A stretch of DNA of 64,000 nucleotides from Thysanoteuthis rhombus (taxonomy: Eukaryota; Mollusca; Cephalopoda; Oegopsida; Thysanoteuthidae): NCBI GenBank assembly GCA_963457665.1, contig OY735237.1:3190322-3254321 (forward strand), written 5' to 3'. This document shows, piece by piece, positions 59,701 to 64,000 of the stretch. A program made the translations under genes and the position numbers. Each line of letters begins with the position of its first letter. The stretch's first letter is position 1. Below the pieces are notes generated by a model that was given only the letters and a program-made list of their open reading frames with translations, was not told the DNA's origin and did no database searches.

Positions 59701-60009
59701 TTTCCCTCATACTGTGAAAGGAAAATTGTAGGGAAATTCATTTAAATAGCCTTTGCAAATGTTGCATTGTATTTTTCTTTCACAAAATGTCAGAAAATAA
59801 GTGCCTAATTTAGCACTATTGTTATATTTTGGATAAAACCTCTCTTCTACTTGTTTGAAAATTTTTTCCTCCAAAGACTAACAAAAAATGGGAATGGTTC
59901 GAAGATCTAATGGAATGAAAGCATCTGAGATTTGGAGAAATTCTGTTTGTTTCTTGAAAAACAATGATGCAAGTGAAACCAAATCTTTAACCCTATTAAA
60001 AACTGTCAC

Positions 60010-60440
60010 CAGAACTGTCAACATATTTTTTTTCCTGTTTTTGAATTGGTTCGGCTGGTTGGCTATGTATGTATGCATGTATCATACGTACAGGCTACAA
60101 CAATGGAGCTAGAGGGCTGAAAATTTGAACATTCACTCCTTATCATGTCTACAAAAGATGTTTTTGTTTTCTTCGAATTCCTCTTCCCTCAAATAGGTAC
60201 TTAGTGCGGGATTTAATTAACAATGTAAGTCTAAGCTAAATTGATCCCTTTTTTTATGCTTGCTTGCTTTTGGAAAATTCAGAATTTTTATCTTTTTTTT
60301 TTATTTTTTTTGATCACTGCCCAAATAAAAGGCAAGAGAAGTAACTTATTCATTGATCACCTCTTTTCAAATTTTGAATTGATCACTTTCAACAAGGTAT
60401 GCTGCCAAAAGATGGTTTCTATTGAGTAACTAATTTCTCT
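60010..60440 (+). repeat. Dispersed repeat family R3, copy 3
   Basis: It contains 'tttttgaattggttcggctg', 'ctagagggctgaaaatttga', 'ctaaattgatcc', 'aaaaggcaagagaagtaact' and 'gatggtttctattgagtaac'. It lies about 730 bp after copy 2 and is the closer relative of it, so these two look like a local tandem duplication. Confidence 0.75.
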
Positions 60441-61162
60441 GGAAACCCAATTCCTTTCAACGTTTTTATTCATCTTTTATTTTCAATTGATATGAATTTA
60501 TTTTTGCTAACAGTTCAATTGAGCAAAGTTCAAAAACCCAACACAAAACGGATATGTACAAGTCGAATCTATTTATTGATTTATTTTATCAGATGAAGAA
60601 TTGTAAATCAGTGAACAGCCTTAGCCATCGAAGAAGCCGAAAAGTTTTTTCCTTTTTTTTAATATGTGTGTGAATTTGTGTGTTTTTTTATTCCAGTGCT
60701 CCTGATTATCTACTGTTATGTCTACAGACTTGAAGATTGGCATCAGGACTCAACTAGATCCCCTTCAAGAATATTTTTATGAATTTTCAAAAAACCCTTT
60801 TCCTGACTGGTTTATCAATAACATTTAGATTCTCCAAAAGTTTTTTTACTCTATTCTAAATGTTTTCTACTGAAGAACACTGGTAATGCCATACATAGAA
60901 TTTACTCTGACCAAATTTATTTTCCGATGGAATTTTTTCACATGGCTCCAAATTTTAACGCTGTGGTTGTTAACTTATTGACTGTGATTGTAAATTGTTA
61001 TTATTGATTTTTTGCTACTATTTACCTCCTTCTCAATTTTTGTTGCTTTTAATCACAACTAAACTCAGGCCAGTTTCCCCTCGGTAGTGAGTTATTATTC
61101 TAACAATGCAAATCAGAATAAAAGATGAGTTCTCAGCAAAATTCTAACTCACAACCCTCTAG

Positions 61163-61250
61163 GCGGGAGGGTGGCTCAGTTGATGCCTGACCGCTCTTAC
61201 CACTGAGCTACAGGAACTAGTTGCGAATGAGGGTTCAAATTACACCTTCA
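61163..61250 (+). repeat. tRNA-derived SINE head
   Basis: Box A TGGCTCAGTTGATG (61172-61185) and box B GGGTTCAAAT (61231-61240) are spaced about 50 bases apart with a tRNA-like middle. No intact cloverleaf or CCA end was seen, so I call it a SINE and not a tRNA gene. Confidence 0.6.
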
Positions 61251-61374
61251 AACTTATCTCTGATCCCAATCTCTTCTGTGTCATGTTTGTGATAAACTGG
61301 TAGTTCAGTATTGGTAATTCAATTTATTTATTTATCTATTTATTTATTTATTTAAATGGATTAAGTATTGTAAA

Positions 61375-61515
61375 TCATTATTACTAATCTTTTGCTGCAA
61401 TTCATTATCATCTCTTTTCGATCTTTATTGCATCTAAAAGGAAAACCACCGTGAGTTTAGTTGCGATAACATAGAGATCAACATAAATAGTAGCAAAAAA
61501 TGATTGATAATGAAA
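61375..61515. repeat. Small foldback; arms also occur at ~61000 and ~6050
   Basis: The left arm 'aatcattattactaatctttt' with 'gctgcaattcatt' pairs with the inverse of 'aaatagtagcaaaaaatgat' with 'tgataatg'. A third, direct relative, 'attattgattttttgctact', lies at about 61000. A fourth is near 6045-6115. It is possibly a MITE family. Confidence 0.45.
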
Positions 61516-62717
61516 TATGGGTCTGGTTAGTCACCCAATAGAAGCCACCATATGACCAACATGTTTCAATATTAATATATACATAAAATAATGAGATTTA
61601 ATTCATTCTAGTTCATTCAATACATCTTTTTATCTTTTAGATTGTGTTTCATCTTGCATTTTTTTTAGATTTAAAAAAGTGAGCAGATAAAACACTTTTT
61701 AATTCCAGTAATAAGTATTATTCTTTGTGAGTTTTAGAAAGAATTCCTCAGTTTCAGATAATAAACAAAAAAGCTGTAATGCAAAATTGCAAATGCCCCC
61801 CCCTCCTTAGCACATTTTGTTGGAGTGATTTTCAGAAACTAATCAGCTGAAAATCTTTCCTGTGGTCACATTTGTACACACAGAAATGTTCATGGTGCTA
61901 TGTTTTATAAAATAAAGAATTTTTTTATTTACCATTTGAAAAAAATATTCCTCTTACTCTCAGCTCCCTTCTAGTCTTCCAACTTTGACTCTCGCTGAAA
62001 AAAACAGCAGTCAACATGAATTGAAAGAAGTCCAGCACAAAAGAATGTGTTCATTTCAAGATGAATTTTTATTGTAAATTGATCATCCCGCTAAAAGCAT
62101 ATTGGTGGGGAATGATTTTCAAAAACTAATTTGCTAAAACCATATCCAGGGTCTCACCTGTATCCATAGAAAAGTTTGTAGATTGATGTTGTGTAATTTT
62201 TGCAGTAGACAAGTACATGCAGACGGACAGAGTTTGGGCAAATTATAATAATAATTATGAATTCCCTCAATCTTGATATTATGGTTTTTACCTCTTACAT
62301 TAAGTGGTGGTGAAATTAAGTTAAGAAAAATACTACTTGAATGGTTTGAAATATAAGTTTATGTTCTAAAAAAAAAGACAGCCCTTGTCAGTTGCACAAT
62401 AGGATGGATGATCAATTAAAAAATTGAAAAAAAAAAGGGTGATAAATGAATAAGTTACTTTTCTTGCCTTTCCTGGGCTGTGACCACTGAAAAATACAAA
62501 TTTTTCAAAAACAAGCGTAGAAGCTGCTGGACACAAACCACGGTACCAATTTAGAATACACTTTCATTATAAATTGAACACCCCTCTCCCATAAAAACCT
62601 ATTCAAAGAAGGGGAATTTAAAAAAACAAACAAAACATTTTCCCTACTCATTCAGTGGGGAATGCAAAATTTCAAGTACGCACTACAAACGCTAAGGGCT
62701 GGGCGAAATCCGGTTTT

Positions 62718-62781
62718 TAGATAGATAGATATAGAAATAGACTGGAATAGATAGATAGATAGATAGATAGATAAACAGAGG

Positions 62782-62816
<35 letters not shown>

Positions 62817-62817
62817 A
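62718..62817. repeat. (GATA)n microsatellite
   Basis: About 100 bases of TAGA/GATA repeats in two main runs, with short interruptions near 62735 and 62775. Confidence 0.95.
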
Positions 62818-63524
62818 TACATGGAAAAACATAAATATCATAACATGAATAACATAATTACAAAAGTCTGTTGGAGATTGAAAAGATCAACTAAATCCAA
62901 CGAAGGCACATAAATACCCTGAACTTGTATTTGATTAGCTCCCCCCCCCCATAGAGAGGTGATTAAAAACCCTGACCTTGTGTTGGATTTGCCTCCCAAC
63001 AAGGCAAATAGAAAAACCCAACCTTGTGTCGAATTTGCCCTTGAGGGGGAAGAAAATGAATACCATGAAAATGTGATGGTAAATTATTTCTTTTTATTTG
63101 TACGCCATATTTAACATCGAGTGAGTGAAGGTATGAAACTTTTCAATTTACAATTGGGATCACCTTCACTACACTGCCAAAAAATATGATAAAAACAAAT
63201 GAAAAAAAAAACAAAACAAAAAACCGCCAGATTAAAAGTACGGGTTCTGTTTAACATTATAGTCATCATAAATGTATCGCTTCCTAAAAAATTGCGTTGA
63301 CGTGTGTAGATCAGATACTAGACATTGATCCTTGAATTAAAGGCCGCGAAAAGCACATTCCGATAAGGCCCCCACTGTTACTATTGTGTCTTTTTTTCAG
63401 GTAGTTATAACAGTTGATAAATAGACGGTTTTAAAAATTTGGATTGAAATTAATGTCACAGGAATTCATGCCTGAGAAGTCGTAAAGAAAAAGGCATTAA
63501 TCGAAGTACGAAAATGAGCCTTTC

Positions 63525-63865
63525 AAGGGTTGTAGTGTCACCAACTTCACTTTTCTTTTACATCTAAAATTGTGTAAAAAAATTAAAAAAATCCATCTAA
63601 AACACCTTGAAACATCTAGATTCTTCAGATCCAAAATATAGTAAATAGATTACTTACCAATATTGGATTGAATGCTACTTCAAGATTTACTTTTTTGAGA
63701 TATTCTTCCAGTATCACTTATCTTATTGTTATAGATTGAATAAAATATTTCTTATTTTATCAAAAATCGTCTAAATAACAATTTATGACATCTAGACGCA
63801 ACCTGAAACATCTAGATTTAGATTGAAAACATCTAAATTGGCAACACCGCTTTTTTCGGGAGGTG
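63525..63865. mobile_element. Possible element with inverted ends and repeated 'acatctaga' words
   Basis: The left end 'gtagtgtcaccaacttcact' is similar to the inverse of the right end, 'gcggtgttgccaatttagat'. The word 'acatctaga' or 'acatctaaa' recurs at least five times inside. The ends match imperfectly and no TSD was fixed. Confidence 0.35.
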
Positions 63866-64000
63866 ACCAGGGTTGCCATTTGGGCTATTTTATGGCCAAA
63901 TTTGACAAATCTGCTATTTTTGAAAAGTATTTGGCCATAAACTTTTTGGTCTTTTTTTAAAAAAAAGATCAAACTGAACCGAACTGCAATGGAACGAAAC

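Larger units (their letters stand above)
58076..64000. other. Right flank, repeat-rich intergenic DNA
   Basis: It holds an R2-like opening (58524-58560), a LINE end (58568-58930), two R3 copies, a SINE head (61163-61250), a small foldback (61375-61515), a (GATA)n tract (62718-62817) and a possible element with inverted ends (63525-63865). Otherwise it is AT-rich with homopolymer C-runs (61796 and 62941). No gene is supported. Confidence 0.55.

Noticed and set aside
61163-61250. Functional tRNA gene
   Set aside because: Box A and box B are present, but acceptor and anticodon stems do not pair convincingly, so a SINE is more likely.
1-64000. CRISPR array
   Set aside because: The regular 84-bp repeats are zinc-finger coding units, the other repeats are microsatellites, and the DNA is animal.

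Overview
This is animal nuclear DNA, most likely from an invertebrate. It is AT-rich, looks CpG-poor by eye, has GT-AG introns, long (TA)n, (GATA)n and (CT)n microsatellites, and animal DNA transposons and LINE remnants. The only convincing host genes are arrays of C2H2 zinc fingers joined by TGEKP linkers. I cannot name the species.

The window holds part of a young tandem cluster of C2H2 zinc-finger (ZNF) genes. Three lie on the + strand: ZNF-1 (coding 2009-2776, 8 fingers), ZNF-2 (15367-16311, 11 fingers) and ZNF-3 (35062-36126, 9 intact fingers plus damaged ones). One lies on the - strand: ZNF-4 (51370-52476, 12 fingers). Each is one coding exon with no KRAB, BTB, SCAN or ZAD domain in view. 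Upstream of three of them, 5 to 7 kb away, sits a copy of the same promoter plus first-exon module. It has a CRE (TGACGTCA), ETS-like CTTCC sites, a forkhead-like TGTAAACA, a conserved upstream ATG and a GTAAGT donor. The copies are near 9.2 kb, 28.0 kb and 58.0 kb (-). A fourth copy near 43.6 kb (-) has lost the donor and has no finger exon in front of it. The first exon of ZNF-1 would lie left of the window.

The inferred gene model is: promoter and noncoding exon 1, then an intron of 5 to 7 kb, then an exon 2 whose first ~300 bases are decayed finger or leader sequence, then the real ATG. In ZNF-1, -3 and -4 an in-frame stop lies two codons before that ATG. After the open array come further decayed fingers, then a 3' flank shared by ZNF-1, ZNF-3 and ZNF-4. 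In ZNF-1, ZNF-2 and ZNF-4 the array ends inside the TGEKP linker just after a complete finger.

The rest is introns and intergenic DNA filled with repeats. These include a rearranged fish-like Tc1 copy (22.1-22.8 kb), an internally deleted mariner in the ZNF-4 3' flank (49.67-50.32 kb), a small mariner-like MITE (32.7 kb) and a CR1/jockey-like LINE end (58.6 kb). There are also tRNA-like SINE pieces (14.9, 39.9 and 61.2 kb), foldback elements (45.6, 55.2-55.7 and 61.4 kb), several dispersed repeat families, and broken copies of two repetitive protein families in the introns of ZNF-2 and ZNF-3.
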